Assembly (NCBI GenBank): GCA_026874595.1
Contig: CM049315.1
Span: 34,052,164 to 34,116,163, forward strand
From: Sipunculus nudus
Lineage: Eukaryota; Annelida; Sipuncula; Golfingiida; Sipunculidae
DNA length: 64,000 nucleotides
Direction of reading: 5' to 3'
A program made the position numbers and the translations under genes. Below are positions 1 through 11,828 of the stretch, in pieces. The first letter of the stretch is position 1. Each line of letters starts with the position of its first letter. The notes under the pieces are model-generated. The model saw nothing but the letters and a program-made list of their open reading frames with translations. It did not search any database and was not told the DNA's origin.

Positions 1-72
1 CCGTTTGTCCTTCTGTATGTTTTCTTTTTTCTCTACTTTTTTTTAGGTTTTGTCATTTGTTGAAGTATACCG

Positions 73-74
<2 letters not shown>

Positions 75-105
<31 letters not shown>
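75..105. repeat. (AT)n microsatellite
   Basis: An uninterrupted alternation of A and T runs for about 31 bases. It is a simple dinucleotide microsatellite. Confidence 0.95.
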
Positions 106-108
<3 letters not shown>

Positions 109-806
109 CTTCTCAAGCTAAAGGCAAGGAAAACTTTCTTCAATAGTTTAATATTTTTATCTTTGAGGTTATTCTTATTTTTAAGATACCTTTACGGACT
201 TTACCGCTAAAGATGATGATAACATGAATGACTGATTGTTCCTTTGCCTCATTTAGTAATTTGTATGCATAAGTAGTTAAGTGAATGGTCAAATTTTAAA
301 CAGGATAGTTTATCATCTTATATTTATTAGACAACAGGGTGCAACCGAAAGTGACAAAGTGTAAATATAAACGTGCTTTATTAGCCTATAGCAGCTCTTC
401 TAAGAAAGCCAGGGGGCAACTTTATCGAGCTTAAATAACGAGAAAACCATGCAGTCAGGAAGGACATGGAATACGGTGCCCTGGACAGCTGCAAATCTTT
501 GGTCAGCCTGTTGCCCTGACTTATCGGTTGTTGTGGTAGGCGTCCAGCTTCAACAAACAAGTATATATAAACATGGAGACACCTGCATGTGTAATTACCA
601 CTTCCTCTGTGCAGAGATGTAACGATTACTCGGAAATCAATGGCTCACGATTCCGAGGTCACTATTCTACAAACACCAACTGATCGAAGTCACTAATGAA
701 CAAGTGGCGGTCAAGAATTTAAGGACTTGTGCCTACGCTGCTTCGACTGTAGTGTACAATTTTCAGCATGAGAATTAGTAAAAGTAGTTAAAAATTAGGG
801 ACTGGC

Positions 807-821
807 AAAAAAAAAAAAAAA
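807..821. repeat. Poly(A) tract
   Basis: A run of about 15 A is followed by a short CA-rich stretch. It could be a retroposon tail, but no element body could be recognised upstream, so it is called only as a homopolymer. Confidence 0.8.
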
Positions 822-1134
822 CACACAATATGCACAACACATGAACTATACTCAGATGGTCAACAGAGAGACAGCTATCCCGGTCCACAGTCAGCGGAGC
901 TAAGGTCGTGTGATAACTAAGATGCAACATGACGGCTAGGCATCCTTGACTGTGCTGGTGCTTGTGTTTCCCCTTATAAGGGTTTCGTACAATTATATAA
1001 TATATAAATTATTATAGTATATAACCTGAAAGGTTTTCTCTTTTTGCATTTTTAATTTTGAGAACTTCAGAGAAGTCTTGGCATTGACAAAGCACAAGCC
1101 ATAGCCATTATTTAGACCCCTTACCGTATATCTT

Positions 1135-1158
1135 GGGGGGGGGGGGGGGGGGGGGGGG
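1135..1158. repeat. Poly(G) tract of 24
   Basis: Twenty-four consecutive G lie in otherwise AT-rich DNA. Such a run can form G-quadruplex structures and is a common place for sequencing or assembly length errors. Confidence 0.95.
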
Positions 1159-2659
1159 AGTTAGGCAAATTTTCTACGAAATCTGAAATTGTGTCATGGT
1201 GACCTATATTCTATGAACAACGAACCAAAAACATGATTTTGACTACACCATCATGCAGTCAGATAGGTATAATCTGTTGCAGTTGGACATGGAATCTTCT
1301 TGCTCAGCATATACGGAGTTCTTGGTAAAAATATTCTTGGAAACCCAACATAAGGCCACTGTAACCTATTTCCGAAAGTAAATGGGCATAAAACATGATA
1401 TTTAGCACTCTGGAAGTCATTTTACCCATTGTTGAAGGTTTCGTCTACAATATCATCAATAGTTAATGCATACATCACCTGTATGTCAAATTCAGTTGAG
1501 GATTATGGTCTATGGGCCACTTATTTTAGTTAACAAAGATCTTGCCGTTTCATGGTAAAACAGTTGTCAACCGCCAAAGGGACTTGAACACACAATCTTC
1601 CCTCTAAGGAGTCAGGGTGATAATGATATTGAGATGCTCGATGTCCTAGGTTGAGCTGAATTATCATAATACCCTTCACGAAACGTGCGACCATAAATGT
1701 ACCGGGCACTTATTAATATTCAATTACACACACATACATTCAAATATCAAGAAAAGCTGTGTTTCTGAAACGTTCAAACTTTATTATTTAATAAGTGTAA
1801 TTTTATTTTTAAAAAGCATCAGTGGAACAACGATATAAACATATCAAAACCCCAATATTAGTACTGTACGATAGACAGAACATCGGGTCTCATATAACGA
1901 CCAAGACACAAGGCTTTACACAATCATGTAAAGCTACTTAATATATATGCAACTGCCCTTATTTCTCCTTGATATTTTGAAATTACACAAACTGTTTTTA
2001 CTACCAAAAACATTAAGACTCGAGTAGTATCAGAGATTATTCATCTTTAGAAAAATTATATGGGCAATTACAAATTGTACGAACCATGCTGGCTACTTAA
2101 TTTTATTATATGTTAATCTACGTACTTCCCCCTTGTATGATGAAATTACATGAACAGCATATGTATTTAAATCAAAACAATTAAGACCTTATTGGCTTAT
2201 AAGATCATTCATCATTATTATTAACTTATCTTGGCAATTACCATTTACTTATGAAATATTTCATTTATTGCCTACCAAGAGTGGTAGGAGTTGAGCACTT
2301 CTCACATACCGGATTTACACAACAGTCGTAAAAGATCTCCCTCGCTATAACTGCTGCTTATTTGGGTCTGACCCCCGGGTCGGCACAGTGCAAAGAACTG
2401 AAATCAGACCCATGAGACCGTGGTAACACATAATGCATACAGCTCCAATACAGGTCCGACTGACATGTTGACAATATTTCCTTGCACAGGCAATTAATTA
2501 AAATCATGTAGGTGGCATCATCATTCATGCATATTGGCTTTAGTTTATCAAGACCCATAAGAACTCCAAATTTGTTGAAAATCCATCCAGCCTTTACTGA
2601 GGAACTGGCAATTTGTGCCTATTTTGCATCATTTCTTGGGTGCTCAAACATACTCTATA

Positions 2660-2904
2660 GCTTAGATAATATGAGTAATAGAGACCTAATTTCAGGTTTT
2701 CAAGGAGACTTTCCATGGACCTCCCTAGATGACAATGTAGAAGATTCTAGGTCCAACAGTTATGATTTGTGCCCTGATTTGGTAACAAATTTTCAATTTA
2801 TCTGGGGGTTATTTCTGTTCCTCATAGCTCGAAGGATATGGGTAACAGAGACTTAATTTTAGGTTTCCAAGGAGATTTTTCATGGACCTCCCTGGATGTC
2901 ACGT
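2660..2904. repeat. 167-bp tandem duplication (diverged)
   Basis: The segment around 2666-2737, with landmarks GGTTTTCAAGGAGACTTTCC and CCATGGACCTCCCT, recurs 167 bp downstream at about 2833-2904 with scattered substitutions. A 114-codon plus-strand frame (2512-2856) overlaps the duplication but has no recognisable domain. I regard this as a repeat rather than a gene. Confidence 0.6.
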
Positions 2905-2999
2905 AAGAACTAGAATACGGATAGACAACAAGCTACTACATGTATCCTCCGAAATCAGAGAGGGACCGGTGAATTGAGGCAAGGATAGAGAGGGGTGTT

Positions 3000-4330
3000 T
3001 TGCATATAAGCATGGACGTCTGCAGCCGAAATGTGTATGTAGGTGGCGCCACCTGCCACAAAACCCAGAAAGTTATCCAAGTTGTATACAATTGCAAAAT
3101 TTTAGGCAGATTTGTCACCCAACTGCCGAGATATGAGTGATTTTGTCCCATGACAGACGAACAGACAGATGCTGTGCAAAAATGGTTGCAGGTGGCGCCA
3201 CCAGTTTTGCGTATTATAAAGAGCTATGTGAGACCTATACACATGCACAATTTCAGGTGGATACGTCAAACCAGTCCTGAGATATAAGCCTGGATGTCTG
3301 CAGCCTGAACTTGAAAGTAGGTGGCACCACTTGCCATAAAATCGAGAAAGCTATGCAAGATGTATATACATGCAACGTTTTAGGCAGATAAGTCAAAACA
3401 CTGTTGAGATACGAGTGATTTTGTCTCACGGCAGACAAACAGACAGACGCTTTGCAAAAAAATGGTTGCAGGTGGCGCCACCAGTTTTGCATATGATAAA
3501 GAGCTATGTGAAATCTATATACATGCACAATTTCAGGAGGATACTTCAAACCAGTCCTGAGATATAAGCCTGGGTGTCTTCAGCCTGAACTTGAAAGTAT
3601 GTGGCGCCACTTGCCATAAATCGAGAAAGCTATCCAAGATGTATATACATGCCAAATTTTGAAATATGAGTGATTTTGTCCCACGGCAGACAAACAGACA
3701 GACGCTGTGCAAAAAATGGTTGGAGGTGGCGTCACCAGTTTTGCATATGATAAAGAGCTATGCGAGATCTATACACATGTACAATTTCAGGAGGATACGT
3801 CAAACCAGTCCTGAGATATAAGCCTGGATGTCTGAAGCCTGAACTTGAAAGTAGGTGGCACCTCTGCCATAAAATAGAGAAAGCTATCCAAGATGTACAT
3901 ACATGCAAAATTTTAGGCAGATAAGTCAAACCATTGTGGAGATATGAGTGATTTTGTCCCACGGTAGACAAACAGACAGAAACTGTGCAAAATAGTTGCA
4001 GGTGGCGCCACCAGTTTTGCGTATGATAAAGAGCTATGTAAGATCTATACACATGCAAAATTTCAGGAGGATATGTCAAACCAGTCCTGAGATGTAAGTC
4101 TGGATGTCTGCAGCCTGAAAGTGAATGTAGGTGGTGCCACCTGTCATAAAATCCAGGAAGCTATCCAGGATGAATACACATGCAAATTTTTTTCAGGTGG
4201 ATAAGTCCATTCACTGCAGAGATATGAGAGATTTTATCCCAAGGCAGATGAACAGATGGACGCTCAGCAAAAATGGTTGCAGGTGGCACCACCATACAAT
4301 GTATGTTATAAAGCTATCTAAGGGCTACAT
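3000..4330. repeat. Dimeric ~280-bp tandem repeat with GGTGGCGCCACC palindrome
   Basis: A GGTGG core, at its best the 12-bp perfect palindrome GGTGGCGCCACC, recurs at about 3041, 3190, 3319, 3472, 3599, 3724, 3853, 4000, 4129 and 4281. The spacing is about 125-153 bp. Alternate monomers match best: one kind continues into CAGTTTTGC and AAAGAGCTATG, the other into CATAAAATC and AGAAAGCTATCC. The array is therefore a roughly 140-bp monomer organised as 280-bp dimers. One half-unit carries a GACAAACAGACAGACG stretch. It resembles core repeats of bivalve non-autonomous elements, but no complete element could be bounded. Open frames inside it repeat at the same period and are not genes. Confidence 0.75.
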
Positions 4331-4667
4331 TTCTGCAAAAAAAAGTTCCTGATTGGTCAAAAGAGTCCAAAGATATGTGGGTTAATATGTCAAAACACAC
4401 GCACTGATGGAGGCACTGGAGAGAGGAAAGGTCAAAGGTCAATGCAAAATATTATGGCACAAGTTCACATGTGACCCGATAATCATTTAAAGTTTCAGAC
4501 AAATATGTCCAGTGATCTCAGAGTTCTATTTCCGGAAACAAATGCAGGGGCGGCAGAACCCCGTCAAAAACAGTATCCACAAAACTTTGTTTTGGCGGAT
4601 CCAATTATAACTGGATTAGAAGTGGCTTCCAAGGATTGTCCAGGGATGCTCAAGAATTATTCAATTA
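4331..4667. other. Unassigned spacer
   Basis: No open frame or repeat unit is recognised between the dimeric tandem repeat and the ACATTATCAGTT minisatellite. Confidence 0.5.
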
Positions 4668-4951
4668 ACAGTTAATTTTTTTTACATTAACAGTTTGGGA
4701 ACATTTTTACATTATTAGTTGATTTATTATAACGTTATAAGTTAGCAAAAGTTATTACATTATCAGTTGATTTTTTTTTTACATTACTGGTTATTGTTAC
4801 ATCATGGATTTTATTTATCAAGTTATCAGTTAATATTACATTATCAGTTGATTTGTTGTTACATTATCAGTTTGTGTTACATTATCTGTTGATTTGTTAT
4901 TACATTATTGGTTGATGTTACATCATAAGATGATTATTACATTATCAGTTG
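4668..4951. repeat. Degenerate AT-rich minisatellite
   Basis: The motif TTACATTATCAGTTGATTTG and close variants recurs about ten times with irregular spacing of roughly 20-30 bp. Units differ in the length of their T runs, which suggests slippage. No coding potential is seen. Confidence 0.7.
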
Positions 4952-5161
4952 TATCAAGCCTTTTTTATTAAGATTTTACATCTCAGGTATAAATCAACAC
5001 AACTGAAGGAGGTAAGTGAGGTAATAACAATATGTGATTGAAAAGTTCACTGAGATTGTCTATTCTAGACAGACAAAGAAAACTTTTAGGTTCCCTGTCC
5101 ATTAAATGAATAAGGATTTGCTAAATAAGTACCACTCAGTCAGTAGCTATATCTAAACTAG

Positions 5162-6187
5162 AATATCAGCAGAAGCTGACAAAGCCCTCAGCCAAAAGAA
5201 CAGTGTTTAGAGGTGGTAATAGTAACAAGTATTAAATATCTGTTCTCACATGGATGTATATCTGTACATGTCTCAGTTATAAATTTAAAATGGAGAGGTA
5301 TGTACCATGATTCATAACAATCCACCAAATGCTTCCTAAAAAATAAGCTTCTAAGTTTTTGTTCTATTATGAGCTCTGTGACCTTGAAAAGTAGGTCAAG
5401 GTCACCCATCTTCAAACTTGACCTAGATTTTGTTGATATACATCTTCAACAAAGAAATAAAATTCCTATTGTGAATCCTTTTAGAGATATCCCGCTCACA
5501 AGGCCAAAGTTAAAAAATCCAAGAAAAATTCATTAAAAATCAGAAATTGCAGGTGGCGCCCCCAAACTTGTGCAGCAGTTACAGACTATCAGTCCCTATG
5601 ATCATAGTGAGTATTGTGAAAATACACCTGATGGTTCCTGAGTAATAAGCTTCTAAATGTTTTTTCTATAATCAGCTCTAAAACGTAGAAAAATAGGTCA
5701 AGGTCACCCATCTTCAAACTTGACCTAGATTTTGTCAATATACATCTTCACCGAAAAAATAAAATTCCTATAGTGAATCCTTTTAGAGATATCCCGCTCA
5801 CAAGCCCAAAGTTGAAAAATCTGATAAAAATTCATTAAAAATCAGAAATTGTAGGTGGCGCCACCAAACTTGTGAAGCAGGTTCAGACTATCAGTCCCAA
5901 TAATCATCGTAAGTTTTGTGAAAATCCTTCAAATGGTTCCTGAGTAATAAGCATCTAAGTGTTTTTCTATAATCAGCTCTTAAATGTAGAAAAATAGGTT
6001 AAGGTCACCCATCTTCGAACTTGACCAAGATTTTGTCGATAAACATCTTTACCGAGGAAATAAAATTCTGACAGTGGATCCTTTTCAAGATATCCTGCTC
6101 ACAAGGTAAAAGTTAACGGACGCCGGACGGAGGGACGGACAGCTTGGGTGACGACAATAGCCCATCAGCCTAAGGGCTGAGGGCTAA
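5162..6187 (+). mobile_element. Pearl-like non-autonomous element (copy 1)
   Basis: The right end has a GGACGG-rich tract (about 6118-6140) and then a hairpin. AGCC and CAGCC (6159-6170) pair with GGCTG and GGCT (6175-6185), followed by AAAAATGAT. The left end carries GCCCTCAGCC (5184-5193), the exact inverse of GGCTGAGGGC at 6175-6184. Between them lies a core repeat of about 300 bp marked by GGTCACCCATCTTC near 5399, 5702 and 6002. Core repeats, an ACGG microsatellite and a 3' hairpin are the layout of bivalve pearl elements, which are Helentron-related. The left boundary is inferred by analogy with the second copy and is uncertain. There is no transposase or Rep/helicase gene, as expected for a non-autonomous element. 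Confidence 0.6.
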
Positions 6188-6591
6188 AAATGATTCACCA
6201 TATAATTATCAATACGTACAACCAGAACGGGCCTTTCTGTCAAGACAGCATGTATGAAAACTAACGTCACTGAGGCCCCTTGGATTCAAACAAAAAGCCA
6301 ATAAAATGACTTCAAAAATGTTTATAATACAGTGACTGACACCTAGATTTAGGTTTGTAATATTGACAAGAACAATTGTATTGTGATATTTCTGGTAAAA
6401 TTAAACGTAATTAACTTATCGTTACCAATATGGTTCTTGTTGGAATTTCTGGTTTATAATTTATGGCACTTGATAAAACCCATGGTGAAGTTTCACCGAA
6501 CCCAAGAGTGTCCAGCCTAGTGTGCATGCTCGTGCCAAAGGTTTATTTGATATTTCACTGTGGGCTGGATACTTAATGGATTTGTAAAAGT
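6188..6591. other. Flank between pearl-like element and array
   Basis: About 400 bp show neither 39-bp units nor a recognisable gene. A minus-strand open frame enters from the array side and reads into this flank, ending near 6517. That is read-through rather than evidence of a gene. Confidence 0.5.
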
Positions 6592-6671
6592 CCCGTCACC
6601 TTTTTTATTTTGGTAGATGAAGGAGTCTTGACAACCACACACCACCACCATCTTCCCATGTGTTAGATGAT
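6592..6671 (+). repeat. Spacer fragment at the left array boundary
   Basis: This matches the 5' part of the roughly 300-bp spacer, including TCTTGACAACCACACACC and CATCTTCCCATGTGTTAG. It lacks the GTAAGT end and everything beyond GTTAGATGAT. It marks the left edge of the array, so the outermost module is a truncated one. Confidence 0.8.
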
Positions 6672-7451
6672 TATTTTTCTGAAAATTTCTGAAAAAAACA
6701 ACCATGATCACAGTCCACAGGAAATTCCTGAAAACATCAAACATAATCACAGTGAAGGAAAATCTCCTGAAAACATCATATATGATCACAGTGAAGCTGG
6801 AATTCCAAAAAACATCAAACATGGTCATGGTGAAGGTGAAACTCCTGAAAACATCAAACATAACCACAGTCCAGGGAAAATTCCTGAAAAAATCAAAAAT
6901 AATCACAGTAAAAGGAAACTCCTGAAACATCAAACTTGATCTGAGTGCAGGGGAAAATCCTGAAGACATCATACATAATCACTGTGAAGATGAAACTCCA
7001 GGAAACATCATATATGATTACAGTGATGGCAAAACTCCTGAAAACATTAACCATTATCACAGTCCAGGGAAATTCCTGAAAACATCAAACATAATAACAT
7101 TGAAGAAAAAGTTCCTGAAAACATCAAACATGATCAATGTGAAGCTGAAACTCCTGAAAACATCAAACATGATGACAGTTCAGGGGAAATTCCTGAAACA
7201 TCAACCATGATCACAGTCCACAAGAAATTCCTGAAAACATCAAACATAGTCACAGTGAGGGAAAATCTCCTGAAAACATAAAATATGATCACAGTGAAGC
7301 TGGAATTCCTGAAAACCTCAAACATGGTCATGGTGAAAGTGAAACTCCTGAAAACGTCAAACATAATCACATTGAAGGAAAATCTCCTGAAAACATCAAA
7401 TATGATCAAGGTAAAGCTGAAACTCATGAAAACATCAAACATGATCATGTT
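6672..7451. repeat. 39-bp array, block a
   Basis: This is the first block of 39-bp (13-codon) units. The plus-strand frame at 6667-6939 reads PENIKHNHSEGKS, then PENIIYDHSEAGI, PKNIKHGHGEGET and PENIKHNHSPGKI, and ends in the recurrent C-terminus KHNHSKRKLLKHQT followed by a stop. That stop comes after a frame change in the last units. The same DNA is open in a second plus frame (LKTS type) and on the minus strand (FDVFR type). The first units next to the boundary are degenerate. Confidence 0.9.
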
Positions 7452-7628
7452 GTTAGTAAAAGTCCTGTCACCTTATTCATTTGAGCAGATCACAGAGTCT
7501 TGACAACCACACACCACCACCATCTTCCCATGTGTTAGATGATACTTTCTTCAGGTACCCAAGCTCCAACTCTGGATATGATACCTGCAGACAGGCATGA
7601 TCCAGGTACAGACTGAAAGCTGACTTGA
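7452..7628 (+). repeat. Spacer copy 1, 3'-truncated
   Basis: This is the left 177 bp of the spacer. Its donor-position sequence is GTTAGT rather than GTAAGT. The copy stops at GCTGACTTGA and joins straight onto a 39-bp unit, so the acceptor end is missing. The join overlaps the shared bases TTGA/GAAAAC, as expected for a short-homology deletion. Confidence 0.85.
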
Positions 7629-8002
7629 AAACATCAACCATGATCACAGTCCAAAGGAAATTCCTGAAAACATCAAACATCGCATGGTGAAAGTGAAAAC
7701 TCCTGAAAACGTCAAACATAATCACATTGAAGGAAAATCTCCTGAAGTGAAAACTCCTGAAAACGTCAAACATAATCATATTGAAGGAAAATCTCCTGAA
7801 AACATCAAATATGATCAAGGTGAAGCTAGGATTCCTAAGAACATCAATCATGGTCATGGTGAAGGTGAAACTCCTGAAAATGTCAAACATGATCACAGTG
7901 AAGGGGAAATTCCTGAAAACATCAACCTTGATCACAGTCTAGGGAAAATTCCTGAAATCATCAAACATAATCACAAGCCAGGAGAAATTCCTGAAGATCA
8001 TT

Positions 8003-8707
8003 GTGATCATTGTGAAGCTGAAACTCCAGGAAACATCATATATTATTACAGTGATGGCAAAACTCCTAAAAACATCAACCATGATCAAAGTCCAGAGAAA
8101 ATTTCTGAAAACATCAAACATGGTCATGGTGAAGGTGAAACTCCTGAAAACATCAACCATGAACACAGTCCAGGGAAAATTCCTGAAAACGTCAAATATA
8201 TTCACAGGAAAAGAAAACCCCAGAAATTTCAAACTTGATCTGAATGCAGGGAATATTCCTGAAAACATTAACCATGATCACAGTCCAGGGGAAATTCCTG
8301 AAAACATCAACCATGATCACAGTCCTGGGGAAATTCATATAAACATCAACCATGATCACAGTCCAGGAGAAATTCCTGAAAACATCAAACATAATCATAC
8401 TCCAGGAGAAATTCCTGAAGACATCATACATGATCATGGTAAAGCTGAAACTCCAGGAAACATCATATATTATTACAGTGATGGCAAAACTCCTGTAAAC
8501 ATCAAACTTAATCAGATTGAAGGAAAATCTCCTGAAAACATCAAATATGATCACAGTGAAGCTGGAATTCCTGAAAACATCAAACATGGTCAGGGTGAAA
8601 GTGAAACTCCTGAAAACATGAAACAAAAAATCACAGTGAAGGAAAATCTCCTGAAAACATCAAATATGATCAAGGTGAAGCTAGGAGTGCAGGGAATATT
8701 AGTGTAA
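8003..8707 (+). other. Open frame of 234 codons in the array, LKTS to PENIKH
   Basis: The frame starts in the LKTS phase and passes into the PENIKH phase after a short unit. It then reads about ten consecutive units, including PENINHDHSPGEI twice, PENIKHNHTPGEI, PEDIIHDHGKAET and PENIKYDHSEAGI. Histidine occurs about twice per unit in HxH spacing, and the rest is rich in E, D, K and N. There is no signal peptide, membrane segment or known domain. I think it is a by-product of a period divisible by three, but it shows what the encoded peptide would look like. Confidence 0.2.
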
Positions 8708-10970
8708 ACATTAACCATGATCACAGCCAGGGGAAATTCCTGAAAACATCAACCATGATCACAGTCCTGGGGAAATACCTGAAAACATCATACATGATCA
8801 CTGTGAACCTGAAACTCCAGGAAACATCATATATGATTACAGTGACGGCAAAACTCCTGAAAACATCTAACATGATCAATTTGAAGCTGAAACTCCTAAA
8901 AACATCAACATGATGACAGACCAGGGGAAATTCCTGAAAACACCAACCATGATCACAGTCCACAGGAAATTCCTGAAAACATTAAAACATAATCACGGTG
9001 AAAGAAAATCTCCTGAAAACATAAAATATGATCACAGTGAAGCTGGAATTCCTCAAAACATCAAACATGGTCATGGTGAAGGTGAAACTCCTGAAAACAT
9101 CAAACAAGATCAATGTGAAGCTGAAACTCCTGAAAACATCAACCATGATCACAGTCCAGGGAAAATTCCTGAAAACATCAAATATATTCACAGTAAAAGA
9201 AAACCCCTGAAAACAACTAACTTGATCTGAGTGCAGGGAATATTCCTGAAAACATTAACCATGATCACAGTCCAAGGGGAAATTCCTGAAAACATCAACC
9301 ATGATCACAGTCCAGGGTAAATTCATATAAACATCAACCATGATCACAGTCCAGGAGAAATTACTGAAAACATCAAACATAATCATAGTCCAGGAGAAAT
9401 TCCTGAAGACATCATACATGATCATGGTGAAGCTGAAACTCCAGGAAACATCATATATGATTACATAGATGGCAAAACTCCTGAAAACATCAAACTTAAT
9501 CACACTGAAGGAAAATCTCCTGAAAACATCAAATATGATCAAGGTGCAGCTGGGATTCCTGAAAAACACCAAACATGGTCATGGTGAAGGTGAAACTCCT
9601 GAAAATGTCAAACATGATCACAATGAAGGGGAAATTCCTGAAAACATCAACCATGATCACAGTTCAGGGGAAATTCCTGAAACACCAAACTTAATCTGAG
9701 TGCAGGAAAATTTCTTAAAACATTAACCATGATCACAGTCAAGGGAAAATACCTGAAAACATCATACAGATCACTGTAAACCTGAAACTCCAGGAAACAT
9801 CATATATGATAACAATGACGGCAAAACTCCTGAAAACATCTTACATGATCAATTTGAAGCTGAAACTCCTGAAAACATCAACATGATGACAGACCAGGGA
9901 AAATTCCTGAAAACACCAATCATGATCACAGTCCACAGGAAATTCCTGAAAACATCAAACATAATCACAGTGAATGAAAAATCTCCTGAAAACATAAAAT
10001 ATGATCACAGTAAGCTGGAATTCCTGAAAACATCAAACATGGTCATGGTGAAGGTGAAATTCCTAAAATCATCAAAAATAAGCACACTGAAGAAAATCTC
10101 CTGAAAACATAATACATGATCAATGTGAAGCTGAAACTCCTGAAAACATCAACATGATGACACTCCAGGGGAAATTCCTGAAAAAAAATCAACCATGATC
10201 ACAGTCCACAGGAAATTTCTGAAAACATCTAACTTAATCACAGTGAAGGGAAAATTCCTGAAGACATCAAACATAATCACAGTCCAGGGGAAATTCCTGA
10301 AGACATCATACACGATCACTGTGAAGCTGAAACACCTAAAAACATCAAAAACATGATCATATTGAAGGAAAATCAACTGAAAACATCAAATATGATCAAG
10401 GTGAAGCTGGGATTCCTCAAAATATCAAACATGGTCATGGTGAAGGTGAAACTCCTGAAAACGTCAAACATGATCACAATGAAGGGGAAATTCCTGAAAA
10501 CATCAACCATGATCACAGTCCAGAGAAAATTTCTGAAAACATCAAACTTGATCTCAGTGCAGGGAATATTCCTGAAAACATTAACCATGAGCACAGTCCA
10601 GAGGAAATTCCTGAAAACATCAACTATGATCACAGTGCAGTGGAAATTCATTTAAACATCAACCTTGATCACAGTTCAGGGAAAATTCCTCAAGACATCA
10701 AACATAAACACAGTCCAGGGGAAATTCCTGAAAACGTCAACCATGATCACAGTCCACAGGATATTCCTGAAAACATTAAACATAATCACAGTGAAGGAAA
10801 ATCTCCTGAAAACATAAAATATGATCACAGCAAAGCTGGATTTCCAGAAAACATCAAACATCGTCATGGTGAAGGTGAAACTCCTGAAAACATCAAACAT
10901 GATCAATGTGAAGCTAAAACTCCTGAAAACATCAACCATGATCACAGTCCAGGGAAAATTCCTGAAAACA

Positions 10971-11828
10971 TCAAATATATTCACAGTTAAAGAAAACCCC
11001 TGAAACATCAAACTTGATCCGAGTACAGGGAATATTCCTGAAAACATTAACCATGATCACAGTCCAGGGGAAATTCCTGAAAACATCAACCATAATCACA
11101 GTCCAGGGGAAATTCATATAAACATCAACCATGATCACATTCCAGGGGAAATTCTTGAAAACATTAACTATGATCACAGTCCTGGGGAAATACCTGAAAA
11201 CATCATACATGATCACTGTGAACCTGAAACTCAAGGAAACATCATATATGATTTCAGTGATGGCAAAACTCATGAAAACATCAACCATGATCAAAGTCCA
11301 CAGGAAAGTACTGAAAACATCAAACATAATCACAATGAAGAAAAATCTCCTGAAAGCATCAAACATGATCAATGTGACGCTGAAACTCCTGAAAACATCA
11401 AACATAATCACATTAAAGGAAAATCTCCTGAAAACATCAAATATGATCAATGTGAAGATCAAACTCCTGAAAAAATCAAAATGATGACAGTCTAGGGGGA
11501 ATTTCTGAAAAAAAACAACCATGATCACAGTCCACAGGAAATTTTTGAAAACATCAAACATAATCACAGTGAAGGAAAATCTCCTGAAAACATCATATAT
11601 GATCACAGTGAAGCTGGAATTCCTAAAAACATCAAACATGAACACAGTAAAGGGGAAATTCCTGAAACCATCAACAATGATCACAGTCCAGGGAAAATTC
11701 CTGAAAACATCAAACATAATCACAGTAAAAGAAAACTCCTGAAACATCAAACTTGATCTGAGTGTAGGGAATATTCCTGAAAACATTAACCATGAGCACA
11801 GTCCAGAGGAAATTCCTGAAAACATCAA
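10971..11828 (-). other. Longest minus-strand open frame in the array (285 codons)
   Basis: The frame reads repeats of the FDVFRNFPWTVIM and FDVFRRFSFTVIM type, which is simply the complement of the PENIKH units. It is very rich in F, V and I with regularly spaced R and D. No start context, signal or domain supports it as a gene. It ends in a variant unit rather than at a natural boundary. Confidence 0.12.

Larger units (their letters stand above)
1..2659. other. Left flank, no gene recognised
   Basis: This AT-rich stretch holds no open frame that I can tie to a protein family and no RNA gene that I recognise. It contains three simple-sequence tracts, listed separately. A short minus-strand frame at 2358-2558 has ordinary amino-acid composition but no motif, partner or context, so it is treated as chance. 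The 39-bp unit that fills the rest of the window is absent here, so this is true flank. Confidence 0.6.

Noticed and set aside
2512-2856. 114-codon plus-strand open frame as a gene
   Set aside because: It overlaps a 167-bp tandem duplication, has no recognisable domain, and lacks any supporting context.
3253-4079. Minus-strand frames with MKYPPEIVHVYR and MTYPPEILHVYR as a gene family
   Set aside because: They repeat with the 280-bp tandem period and are shadows of that repeat.
5188-5415. 75-codon minus-strand frame
   Set aside because: It lies in the core repeat of the first pearl-like element, and the equivalent frames in the next core copies are not kept open.
10971-11828. F/V-rich minus-strand repeat protein (FDVFRNFPWTVIM type)
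   Set aside because: It is the exact complement of the plus-strand units and is open only because the period is divisible by three. Its ends fall at random unit variants.
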